NCBI RefSeq assembly: GCF_026340095.1
Contig: NZ_JAPEPO010000002.1
Coordinates: 1,054,001 to 1,118,000 of the forward strand
DNA: 64,000 bases
Direction of reading: 5' to 3'
From: Streptomyces sp. NBC_01446
GTDB taxonomy: Bacteria; Actinomycetota; Actinomycetes; Streptomycetales; Streptomycetaceae
The notes beneath the pieces were generated by a model that worked only from the letters and a program-made list of their open reading frames with translations, was not told the DNA's origin and did no database searches. The stretch's first letter is position 1, and every line of letters begins with the position of its first letter. This document shows positions 1-6,665 of this stretch, piece by piece. Position numbers and translations under genes: made by a program.

Positions 1-844
1 CGAGGAAGGACTGCGCGGAACGGCCGTCCGCGTCGACGGGTACGGGCTCGGGGGTGTCCTCCGCGCGGATGTCACGCAGCGGCGCGAGGTTCATCACCGC
101 GCGCACCTCGGGGGTGCGTACATGGCGCGGGAGCGTGACCTGGTCGGCCGTCGCGAACACGACCGTGTCCTGCTTGCCGAGCGGCTCCGGGAAGTTCCAC
201 GGAGAGACCTCCTGCGCATAGGAGAAGGGGCTCAACTTTCCTGCGGTGTAGGTGAGATGGCGCCCGGCGTTGCTCTCGCCGGTGCGGCGGGTGCCCTGCG
301 TCGGGTGCCAGCTGTCGAGGCCGTACGCGAGCGTGATCTCGTCCGCGTCCGGCCAGTCGCCGAGGGCCGCGGTGGCGAGGAGGTCACCCAGCCCGCCGTA
401 GAACGCCAGGGACGGAACGACGGCGACGCCCGCCTCCTTGGCGCGTTCGCCGTACGTGTCGAACAAGGCGGCGGTGACGGCCTGTTCGGCACCGACGTCC
501 AGGTAGGGAATGCCCGCGCGGAGCGCCGCGTCCACGAGGGGACGGGCCGTGTCGAGGAACGGTCCCGCGCAGTTGATGACCGCCGCCGCACCTTCGAGGG
601 CCCGGTCGAGGGAGGCCGCGTCGTCCGGGAACGCCTGACGGACGGGCGCGCCGGGAGCGAGGGCGCTCACCGCGTCGAGTTTGCCCGCGTCCCGCCCGAC
701 GAGCACCGGAGTGACGCCCCGTCTCAGGAGCTCCGTCACGACGAAGCGGCCGGTGTGTCCGTAGGCGCCGAAGACGACGACCGGCCGACCTGCGAGCGAC
801 CCGGCCGTGGTGTGCGCGGCGGGTCCCGAGAGGGTGTTGCTCAT
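1..844 (-). CDS. Saccharopine dehydrogenase-like NADP-binding protein (partial, 3' end outside window)
   Basis: The reading frame opens with ATG at 844 on the minus strand and runs off the left edge without a stop, so only about the first 281 residues are present. After some 20 residues comes a Rossmann nucleotide-binding start (VVVFGAYGHTGRFV). Around residue 90 the segment AAAVINCAGPFLDTARPLVDA is the hallmark of the saccharopine dehydrogenase/reductase-like superfamily, where it marks a 'no reaction, compute neighbour' check in the NAD(P) domain. Members act on diverse small molecules or are membrane-associated enzymes, and the substrate cannot be read from the sequence. It is divergent from the GlxA-type AraC regulator that starts at 955, about 110 bases away. 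That pairing suggests, but does not prove, that the regulator controls it. The family call is firm and the function is open. Confidence 0.85.
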   Translation of the reverse strand, partial: MSNTLSGPAAHTTAGSLAGRPVVVFGAYGHTGRFVVTELLRRGVTPVLVGRDAGKLDAVSALAPGAPVRQAFPDDAASLDRALEGAAAVINCAGPFLDTARPLVDAALRAGIPYLDVGAEQAVTAALFDTYGERAKEAGVAVVPSLAFYGGLGDLLATAALGDWPDADEITLAYGLDSWHPTQGTRRTGESNAGRHLTYTAGKLSPFSYAQEVSPWNFPEPLGKQDTVVFATADQVTLPRHVRTPEVRAVMNLAPLRDIRAEDTPEPVPVDADGRSAQSFL

Positions 845-954
845 CGTTGGCTCCAGTGTCCGAGGGGCGGTGGTGTGCGGTTCGGCAGCAATGATCCTGG
901 CGCCGAGCCCGCCCAACCAGTGGCAGGAATGACGTGGGGCGTACAGTTTCGGAC

Positions 955-1956
955 ATGCATCCCGTGGCACGTCCCGTTGCACATTCCGCTGCGCAGTCCG
1001 TCGGGCATTCCGTGGCGCATTCCGTGGCGATGGCACTCCCCGAGGGCACGATGCTCTTCGAGGCCGCGGGGGCGTTCGAAGTCTTCGGCTCCGACCACTC
1101 CGACCTGGCCGCGCCCTGGTACTCGTTCACCACCTGCGGACCCGCCGGGTCCCGCGTCGGCGACTGGCTGCGGGCGGACACCACCCACGGACTCGAGGCC
1201 GTCGCCGATGCCCGGACGGTGATCGTCCCGGCGTGGCGCGACGTCGAGCAGGAGCCTCCGCAGGAGCTGCTCGACGCCCTCCGCACCGCTCACGCGGCCG
1301 GCGCCCGGATCGCCTCGCTGTGCACCGGCGCCTTCGTCCTGGCCGCCGCCGGACTCCTCGACGGACGCCGCGCCACCACTCACTGGGCGCACACGGCGAG
1401 ACTCGCGGAACGGTATCCGCGCGTCAGGGTCGACGCCGACGTGCTGTTCACCGACGAGGGCAGCGTCCTCACGTCCGCGGGGAAGGCCGCCGGAATGGAC
1501 CTGTGCCTGCACATCGTCCGCACGGACCACGGGGCGACGGTGGCCAACGCCCTCGCGCGACACCTCGTGACCCCGCCCCATCGGGACGGCGGCCAGGCGC
1601 AGTTCATCCCGGCGCCGGTGACGCACGGGCGCGACCATCCGCTCGCCGATCTGCTCCCCTGGGTGCTGGCGCGGATCGACCAGCCGCTCACCGTCGAGGA
1701 CATGGCCCGGCAGGCGGGCATGAGCAGCCGCAACCTGGTGCGGCACTTCCATGCCGTCACCGGGACGGCGCCCTTGAGGTGGCTGCTGAGTCAGCGCGTC
1801 CGGGAGGCGCAGGAGCTGCTGGAGTCGAGCGACGAGACCGTCGAGCGGATCGCGGCACGGACCGGCATGGGGACCTCCGCCACGCTACGGCGGCACTTCA
1901 CCCGCGTCACCGGCCTGCCGCCCGAGTCCTACCGCAGGACGTTCGGCGGCCGGTGA
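955..1956 (+). CDS. GlxA/AraC-family transcriptional regulator with DJ-1/PfpI-like domain
   Basis: The first two thirds are a class I glutamine-amidotransferase/DJ-1-like sensor domain with the nucleophile-elbow segment IASLCTGAFVLAAAGLLDGR. In these regulators this domain is thought to bind a ligand rather than catalyse. The C-terminal 100 residues are two AraC helix-turn-helix motifs (VEDMARQAGMSSRNLVRHF and VERIAARTGMGTSATLRRHF). The length of about 333 aa is normal for the family. Start choice is uncertain. The ATG at 955 adds a low-complexity stretch of repeated H-S-V-A units, while homologues usually begin close to HSVAMALPEG, so a GTG near 1012-1024 may be the real start. It is divergent from the saccharopine-dehydrogenase-like gene and probably controls it. 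Confidence 0.88.
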   Translation: MHPVARPVAHSAAQSVGHSVAHSVAMALPEGTMLFEAAGAFEVFGSDHSDLAAPWYSFTTCGPAGSRVGDWLRADTTHGLEAVADARTVIVPAWRDVEQEPPQELLDALRTAHAAGARIASLCTGAFVLAAAGLLDGRRATTHWAHTARLAERYPRVRVDADVLFTDEGSVLTSAGKAAGMDLCLHIVRTDHGATVANALARHLVTPPHRDGGQAQFIPAPVTHGRDHPLADLLPWVLARIDQPLTVEDMARQAGMSSRNLVRHFHAVTGTAPLRWLLSQRVREAQELLESSDETVERIAARTGMGTSATLRRHFTRVTGLPPESYRRTFGGR

Positions 1957-2000
1957 CACGCGCCGCTCCCTGCACGATGCGCACCCCACAACATCACCGA

Positions 2001-2021
2001 ACCCTCACCCTAAAGCTGAGG
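2001..2021. promoter_or_regulatory. Orphan MerR-type dyad
   Basis: CCTCA at 2003-2007 and TGAGG at 2017-2021 form an inverted repeat with a 9-base spacer (CCTCACCCTAAAGCTGAGG), the layout bound by many MerR-family activators between widely spaced -35 and -10 boxes. No merR gene lies in the neighbourhood. It may be the promoter remnant of a lost merR gene or a target of a distant regulator. The call rests on pattern only. Confidence 0.4.
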
Positions 2022-2094
2022 TCGAGGTGACACTCGACGGGACGAGTCTCGGTACGACGCCTGGGAGCCCACCTGGGGCCGCGCCCGGCACCCG

Positions 2095-2115
2095 CCTGGT
2101 ACTGCCGGTCCCAGG
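2095..2115. promoter_or_regulatory. Candidate operator shared with the 4242 regulator promoter
   Basis: CCTGGTACTGC (2095-2105) is followed by CCAGG at 2111-2115, giving CCTGG-N11-CCAGG. The same 11 bases occur at 4208-4218, in the divergent promoter of the XRE regulator. The site lies about 50 bases upstream of the SDR start. This suggests that the regulator starting at 4242 also controls the SDR. It is an inference from motif identity and position. Confidence 0.5.
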
Positions 2116-2163
2116 AAGACGGGACGCCTGGCTGACCGCGCCGCTCCGCCGCACGCTGGTGTC

Positions 2164-2871
2164 ATGACGAAAACACTCATCACCGGAGCGAACAAGGGTC
2201 TCGGATTCGAGACCGCCCGTCGACTCGTCGCCGCAGGCCACACCGTCTACGTGGGCAGCCGCGACCCCGAGCGCGGTCGCCGCGCCGCCGAGCGGCTCGG
2301 CGCACTCTGGGTCCAGCTCGACGTCACGGACGACGCGTCCGTCGCAGCCGCCGCCAAGGCGATCGAGGCCGACGGCGGCCTCGACGTGCTGATCAACAAC
2401 GCCGGCATCGAGGGCCGGACCCCCGACGGCGGCGTGATCGGCGCCGCGGACGTGACCGCCGACGAGATGCGGTCGACCTTCGAGACGAACGTCTTCGGCG
2501 TCGTGCGTGTCACCCACGCCTTCCTGCCCCTGCTGCAGAAGTCCGACGCGCCGGTCGTGGTCAACGTGAGCAGCGGCCTGGCCTCGCTGGCCCGGGTCAC
2601 CGACGCGGGTACGCCGACCCATGCGTACCCCGGAATCGCCTACCCGGCGTCGAAGACGGCGGTGAACATGATCACCGTGCAGTACGCGAAGGCGTTCCCC
2701 GGCATGCGGATCAACGCGGTCGAGCCCGGTTACACCGCGACGGACCTCAACGCCCACACCGGCACCCAGACCGTCGAGGAGGGCGCCGAGATCATCGTGC
2801 GCATGGCCCAGCTGGGCCCCGACGGCCCGACCGGCACGTACGTCGCCGTGGAGGGCCCCCTCCCCTGGTGA
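2164..2871 (+). CDS. SDR-family NAD(P)-dependent oxidoreductase
   Basis: This is a classical short-chain dehydrogenase of 235 aa. The N-terminal nucleotide-binding motif is TGANKGLGFETA (TGxxxGxG). The structural NNAG motif follows at about residue 80 (INNAGIEG), and the active site has Ser in VSSGLASL and the Y-x-x-x-K pair in YPASKTAVNM. The substrate cannot be inferred. The gene stands alone on the plus strand. Its upstream region carries a candidate operator shared with the XRE regulator 2 kb downstream, and in Streptomyces SDR genes are common partners of that regulator class. The NADP(H) preference is suggested by the basic residue after the glycine motif region but is not certain. Confidence 0.93.
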   Translation: MTKTLITGANKGLGFETARRLVAAGHTVYVGSRDPERGRRAAERLGALWVQLDVTDDASVAAAAKAIEADGGLDVLINNAGIEGRTPDGGVIGAADVTADEMRSTFETNVFGVVRVTHAFLPLLQKSDAPVVVNVSSGLASLARVTDAGTPTHAYPGIAYPASKTAVNMITVQYAKAFPGMRINAVEPGYTATDLNAHTGTQTVEEGAEIIVRMAQLGPDGPTGTYVAVEGPLPW

Positions 2872-2904
2872 CGGCGCAGGTCGCCGGACGGAGACGCCCC
2901 CGCC

Positions 2905-3264
2905 TCACACCAGCCCGTCCGCCATGTCCCGCGTGACGTCACGTCCCCCGCGTACACGTCGCGCGAGGTCGGCGGCGGCGACGGCCTCGCCGACGACCTC
3001 GGCGGACCGCACGCGCGAGTCCATCATGGCCCGGAGGTTGGCGGGGGTGTAACGGCAGCTGACGCTGCGTCCGGCGAGGTTGATCACGACGTCACTGCCG
3101 TCGACGACGTCGGCCCAAGGGCCCAGGGTCTCGCCGTCCCAGCGCGTTTCCCCGTCGCGCACCGGCCGCCGTGTGAGGACCACGACTTCGTGTCCCGCCT
3201 CGGCCAGTTCACGCTTCAGGATCGTCCCTACCTGCCCGGTGCCGCCGGGTATCACGATCTCCAT
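2905..3264 (-). pseudogene. Truncated NAD-dependent epimerase (TIGR01777/YfcH type)
   Basis: The 119 residues match only the N-terminal third of the roughly 300-residue TIGR01777 epimerase family. They include the nucleotide-binding GGTGQVGTILKREL start, a VVINLAGRSV segment and the conserved MMDSRVRS stretch. After about residue 97 the sequence loses family character and ends in a short unrelated tail (RGGRDVTRDMADGLV). No remaining part of the epimerase lies downstream before the SDR gene. This looks like a deletion-truncated gene. It sits behind a perfect 20-bp palindrome at 3303-3322, so its original control site is still present. A product, if made, lacks the catalytic and C-terminal DUF1731 parts. 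Confidence 0.75.
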
Positions 3265-3302
3265 GGAGCCCCCTCATCGTGTCGGCACCACCTTAGCGCA
3301 GA

Positions 3303-3322
3303 TATTTGAACGCGTTCAAATA
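3303..3322. promoter_or_regulatory. Perfect 20-bp palindromic operator
   Basis: The sequence TATTTGAACG followed by its exact reverse complement fills 3303-3322. It lies about 39 bases upstream of the truncated epimerase start at 3264 and 28 bases past the end of the oxidoreductase gene. Perfect AT-flanked palindromes of this size are typical of TetR-family operators. No TetR gene is adjacent. Symmetry is seen directly; the regulator family is inferred. Confidence 0.7.
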
Positions 3323-3349
3323 CGGAGAGGGGGCGGGGCACGATGGTCC

Positions 3350-4144
3350 TCAGACCTGGTCGCGGACGTGCAGCTCGAGCCCGCTCGTGCCCGGTGTCTC
3401 CACCCCGGGCAGGAGCCGCATGTCGTGGTCGTAGTCCCCGTCCGTGAGCGACCGGAAGGGGACCGGCGTGGCCGTGAAGAGTGTGTCCAGCCGTCGGGCG
3501 TACTCCGTCCGGGCCGTGACGAAGCGGTCTTCGGGGAGCTCGTTCGAGCTGTACACCGCGAACGGCTCCAACGGATTCATGCCGGTGAACCAGAACAGGC
3601 CGTGCTGGATGGGGTGCAGGACGTCCTCGAGGCTTCCGTGGATGCCTCGATCGGAGAACGCCGACTCGCGCGCGCCGACGGTCACCGACACGAGCGCCCG
3701 CCTCCCCGGAAGGGAGCTTTCGCCGTACGGCGGCGGGACCGCGGGGCCGTACGCGAAGCCGCTCGTGAAGACCCGGTCGATCCAGCCCTTGAGGATCGCG
3801 GGCGCCGAGAACCACCACATCGGGAACTGCAGGACCACCGCGTCCGACCAGCGCACCTTCTCCTGCTCCGCCGCGATGTCGGGCGACAGAGCGCCCGAAA
3901 GCGTCGCCCGCTCGGAGTCGGCCATCACATGCAGCCGGCCCGCTCCGGTGCGCTCGGGAAAGTCGTCGGCGTCCACCGTCGCCTTCCACTTCATCGCGTA
4001 GAGGTCGGACACCTTCACCTCGTGTCCTGCCGTGCGCAGGTGCTCGACCGCGAAGTCGGTCAACGCGGAATTGAGCGAACGGGGTTCCGGGTGGGCGCTG
4101 ACCACGAGGATCTTCTTGGGCCGCTGAGGCGTCGTGTCGTTCAT
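3350..4144 (-). CDS. NAD(P)H dehydrogenase (quinone)/flavodoxin-fold oxidoreductase
   Basis: The 264-aa protein has the flavodoxin-like fold of NQO1/YwrO-type NAD(P)H oxidoreductases. The phosphate-binding opening is ILVVSAHPEPRSLNSAL, and the mid-protein FMN/active-site segments are VLQFPMWWFSAPAILKGWIDRVF and GFAYG. Such enzymes carry out two-electron reduction of quinones or nitro-compounds using FAD or FMN. I chose ATG 4144 because the family motif begins 12 residues after it. It is divergent from the XRE regulator (start 4242), with a 97-base shared promoter that holds the CCTGGTACTGC motif. A regulator/oxidoreductase pair of this kind usually responds to an electrophile or quinone, which here is inference. 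Confidence 0.9.
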   Translation of the reverse strand: MNDTTPQRPKKILVVSAHPEPRSLNSALTDFAVEHLRTAGHEVKVSDLYAMKWKATVDADDFPERTGAGRLHVMADSERATLSGALSPDIAAEQEKVRWSDAVVLQFPMWWFSAPAILKGWIDRVFTSGFAYGPAVPPPYGESSLPGRRALVSVTVGARESAFSDRGIHGSLEDVLHPIQHGLFWFTGMNPLEPFAVYSSNELPEDRFVTARTEYARRLDTLFTATPVPFRSLTDGDYDHDMRLLPGVETPGTSGLELHVRDQV

Positions 4145-4207
4145 GCCACCACGGTGGTCCAGGCGCGTCGGGGCAGCCAGCACCCTGGTCAACGGCGGAA
4201 CGCCCAT

Positions 4208-4218
4208 CCTGGTACTGC
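4208..4218. promoter_or_regulatory. Second copy of the CCTGGTACTGC candidate operator
   Basis: This is identical over 11 bases to 2095-2105. It lies 24 bases upstream of the XRE regulator start and 64 bases upstream of the divergent oxidoreductase. A related CCTGGT also occurs at about 4182. Autoregulation by the 4242 gene product is the simplest reading. Confidence 0.5.
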
Positions 4219-4241
4219 GAGGGCCACGCATACTTGGGCCC

Positions 4242-5138
4242 ATGGACGGCGTGAACCACATCGGGGAAGCAGACGCGGGCACCACCCTCACCACCGGCGG
4301 CTCGCAGCATGGCCTCGGTGACTTTCTCCGCGCCCGCCGCGCCCGCGTCACACCGGAGCACGTCGGGCTCTCCGGCGGCCGTCGCCGACGGGTACGCGGA
4401 CTGCGCCGCGAGGAGCTGGCACAGCTCGCCGGGATCAGCGTGGACTACTACGTGCGCCTGGAACAGGGCCGCGCCACCCAGCCGTCCGCCGAGGTCGTCG
4501 ACGCCCTCGCCGGGGCGCTCGGCCTCGACACGGCGGAGCGCGGGCATCTCGCCACCCTGGCAGGCGCCCGGCAGGGCCCCGCGCCCGATGCCCGGGTGAG
4601 CCCGATGCTGCGGCGGCTCCTCGACTCCATGACCGCCTTCCCGGCCTTCGCCACGAACCACCGCCTGGACGTGGTCGCGTGGAACGCCCTCGGCGCCGAG
4701 CTGATCGGCGGCCTGGCCGAGCCGGCCCGCCGCGACCGGAACAACGCGCGGTACCTGTTCCTCGACCCCGCTTCGCGCGTCGTCCACCCGGAGTGGGAGG
4801 ACCGGGCGGCGGAGGCCGTGGGCCAGCTCCGCGTCTGGTCGGGACGCTACCCCGACGACACGGAACTGGCCGGCCTCATCGCCGAACTCACCGCACACAG
4901 CACGGAGTTCAGGGGTATCTGGGACAGCGGCGAGGTCGTGATGTGCGCGGCGGGGCGCAAGCGCCTGAGGCACCCGGTGGCCGGGCTGCTCACCCTGGAC
5001 TTCGAGACACTGCACGTACCGGCCGCGCCCGGCGAGACGGGCCTGGTCGTGCACGTCTTCAGCGCCGGGGACGGCAGCGCGGAGGCCGCGGCTCTCGCAC
5101 GGCTGACCGAAACCGTTACAGTGGCGGACAGGCCGTGA
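4242..5138 (+). CDS. XRE/MmyB-like helix-turn-helix transcriptional regulator
   Basis: The N-terminal lambda-repressor-type HTH (RGLRREELAQLAGISVDYYVRLEQGR, residues about 45-75) is followed by a C-terminal MmyB-like ligand-binding domain that contains FATNHRLDVVAWNALGAELIG and the ending LLTLDFETLHVPAAPG. The 298-aa length is typical of this large actinobacterial family. MmyB-like domains bind small hydrophobic ligands in structural studies of relatives. The ATG at 4242 is preferred because upstream codons read through the intergenic operator. It is divergent from the NAD(P)H oxidoreductase and likely represses it. Its stop codon (5136-5138) lies inside the first bases of the ZTP riboswitch of folD. 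Confidence 0.93.
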   Translation: MDGVNHIGEADAGTTLTTGGSQHGLGDFLRARRARVTPEHVGLSGGRRRRVRGLRREELAQLAGISVDYYVRLEQGRATQPSAEVVDALAGALGLDTAERGHLATLAGARQGPAPDARVSPMLRRLLDSMTAFPAFATNHRLDVVAWNALGAELIGGLAEPARRDRNNARYLFLDPASRVVHPEWEDRAAEAVGQLRVWSGRYPDDTELAGLIAELTAHSTEFRGIWDSGEVVMCAAGRKRLRHPVAGLLTLDFETLHVPAAPGETGLVVHVFSAGDGSAEAAALARLTETVTVADRP

Positions 5139-5210
5139 CTGGCGCTGGGGTGGAGAACCACCGGGGAGCGGCCTGGCCAAAGGGTCGATGTATGCCGTGC
5201 GCCTGGGCGA
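5131..5210 (+). promoter_or_regulatory. ZTP/ZMP riboswitch (pfl motif) controlling folD
   Basis: The conserved blocks of the ZTP (pfl) aptamer are present in order: CCGTGACTGGCG at 5133-5144, the GGTGG-AGAA-CCACC hairpin followed by GGGGAGC at 5150-5169, then a variable linker and the second conserved half GCCGTGCGCCTGGGC at 5194-5208. Known members sense ZTP/ZMP (AICAR phosphates) that accumulate when 10-formyl-tetrahydrofolate is short, and they activate folate one-carbon genes such as folD. The downstream gene here is folD, which fits. A -10-like TACAGT is at 5117-5122 within the 3' end of the preceding regulator gene. Confidence 0.95.
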
Positions 5211-5221
5211 ATGGTCAATGA

Positions 5222-5234
5222 CGCCTGGGAGGCG
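5222..5234 (+). promoter_or_regulatory. RBS-sequestering mini-hairpin, likely riboswitch expression platform
   Basis: CGCC (5222-5225) can pair with GGCG (5231-5234), enclosing TGGGA. The folD ribosome-binding site GGGAGG (5227-5232) lies in this hairpin, and CGCCTGGG repeats a piece of the aptamer (5200-5207). The arrangement points to translational control. The pairing is read by eye and not tested. Confidence 0.45.
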
Positions 5235-5237
5235 ACC

Positions 5238-6116
5238 ATGTCCCCGACACAGACAGCCCACCTCATGGACGGCACCGGCACGGCCCGGCGCCTCGTCGAG
5301 GAGTCCGCGGGCAGAGCGGCGGAGCTGGTGAGGCGCACGGGCTCGGCGCCCTGCCTCGCGACCGTACTGGTGGGCGAGGATCCCGCCTCCGTCACGTACG
5401 TCCGTATGAAGCAGGCCCGCTGCGCCAAGGCGGGTATCGAGTCGCGGCGCGTCCAGCTCCCCGCCGAAACGACGACCGCGGAGCTGGTCGCCACCCTCCG
5501 CGAGCTGTCGCAGGACGCCTCGGTGCACGGAATCCTGCTTCAGCACCCCGTGGGCCCGCACATCGACGAACGCGCGGCCTTCGAGGCGATCGCACCGGAG
5601 AAGGACGTCGACGGCGTCACCATGACCTCGTTCGGCGCGATGGCCTTCGGGCTGCCCGGGTTCGTCTCCTGCACACCGGGTGGAATCATGCGGCTCCTCG
5701 ACGAGTACGACGTCGATGTCGCGGGGCGGCATGCCGTCGTCGTGGGCCGGAGCGCGATCCTCGGCAAGCCGGCCGGGATGCTTCTCCTCGCCCGGGACGC
5801 CACGGTGACGTACTGCCACTCCCGCACGGCCGACCTGAGCGCGTACGTGCGGGAGGCGGACATCGTGGTGGCGGCCGTGGGCCGGCCCCGGCTCATCCGC
5901 GGCGAGGACATCAAGCCCGGCGCGGTCGTCCTCGACGCGGGCTACAACGCGGGCAACGTCGGCGACGTCGACTTCGACACCGCGGCCGAGCGGGCCCGCC
6001 TGATCACTCCCGTCCCCGGCGGGGTGGGCCCCATGACCATCGCGGTCCTCCTGGCCCAGACGGTCACCGCGGCGTACCACCAGCTCGGTGCGGGCCTCGA
6101 TCGCTCACTCGTCTGA
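5238..6116 (+). CDS. folD: Bifunctional methylenetetrahydrofolate dehydrogenase/cyclohydrolase (FolD)
   Basis: FolD interconverts 5,10-methylene-THF and 10-formyl-THF in the cytosol, supplying purine and formyl-Met synthesis. The catalytic pair Y54 and K58 lies in the segment VTYVRMKQA. The substrate segment GILLQHPVGPHID departs from the usual QLPLP form, the NADP domain has VVVGRSAILGKPAG, and the family signature PVPGGVGPMT is near the end. The 292-aa length is normal. I start at ATG 5238, six bases after GGGAGG, rather than the ATG at 5211 that directly abuts the aptamer. It is controlled by the upstream ZTP riboswitch. The QHPVG variation suggests a second, conditionally expressed FolD rather than the housekeeping copy, which is an inference. 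The last 50 bases overlap the convergent gene. Confidence 0.95.
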   Translation: MSPTQTAHLMDGTGTARRLVEESAGRAAELVRRTGSAPCLATVLVGEDPASVTYVRMKQARCAKAGIESRRVQLPAETTTAELVATLRELSQDASVHGILLQHPVGPHIDERAAFEAIAPEKDVDGVTMTSFGAMAFGLPGFVSCTPGGIMRLLDEYDVDVAGRHAVVVGRSAILGKPAGMLLLARDATVTYCHSRTADLSAYVREADIVVAAVGRPRLIRGEDIKPGAVVLDAGYNAGNVGDVDFDTAAERARLITPVPGGVGPMTIAVLLAQTVTAAYHQLGAGLDRSLV

Positions 6117-6639
6117 CAAGGCCGCGCCGATCGCGCATCCGGGATCTCTGGTCGGTGGCGGCGTCGAGAAGTCCGGCGGCCGCCACCTCCAGTGCGGCGC
6201 GCGGCAGCGTTTCGCACTCCAGCGGTGCGCACACCTCGAAGCCGAGGTGCCGTACGGCCGTCTCTCCCCACGGCAGCATCTGGAGATACTCGGGACCGTC
6301 GGGTTCCTCGCGCCCCAGGAGGAACCCGACGGTCAGCAGTGTGCCGGCGGCGATCCGCGGGGATCCGGTCTGCGGTTCACGGTCGATCAGCGTGAACTCC
6401 CACTCGTACAGGCCCGTCGGCGGCGCCGCAAGCAGCCATCGGGCGAACTCGGCGGCTCGCGGCGCGCCTTGACCCAGCGGCAGGCGCCCCAGGAAGTGCG
6501 CGTCGAACCACCAGCCGCCGTCCGCATCTGTGTCGACGGCGATCCACAGATCGTCGACGGGGCGGCCCGGGTAGTGGGATCCACGCCATGCGAGGCGAAA
6601 GAGCGGACCGGTCCCGGGACGCTCGCCTCCGTACACCAT
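6064..6639 (-). CDS. Hypothetical protein, tail-to-tail overlap with folD
   Basis: I do not recognise the family of this 191-aa protein. It is rich in aromatic residues in the first half (FRLAWRGSHYPG, GGWWFDAHFLGRLPLG, YEWEFTLIDREPQTG) with G/D-rich turns, suggesting a small beta-rich soluble fold. The last 30 residues are arginine-rich and lie antisense to the 3' end of folD, so the functional part may end before them. No signal peptide, membrane span or zinc motif is seen. It is followed at about 27 bases by the MocR regulator on the same strand, upstream in transcription order, so the two could be cotranscribed. Confidence 0.6.
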   Translation of the reverse strand: MVYGGERPGTGPLFRLAWRGSHYPGRPVDDLWIAVDTDADGGWWFDAHFLGRLPLGQGAPRAAEFARWLLAAPPTGLYEWEFTLIDREPQTGSPRIAAGTLLTVGFLLGREEPDGPEYLQMLPWGETAVRHLGFEVCAPLECETLPRAALEVAAAGLLDAATDQRSRMRDRRGLVRRVSDRGPHRAGGTPR

Positions 6640-6665
6640 GCAGCGATCTCCTTCGTCCCTGATGT

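Noticed and set aside
5211..5237. ATG 5211 as the folD start
   Set aside because: It directly abuts the riboswitch, has no ribosome site, and the 5238 ATG has GGGAGG at proper spacing.
3252..6080. A 942-codon open frame on the minus strand
   Set aside because: It is antisense to the XRE regulator, riboswitch and folD, has no family content, and is arginine/glycine-rich as expected from reverse reading of high-GC genes.
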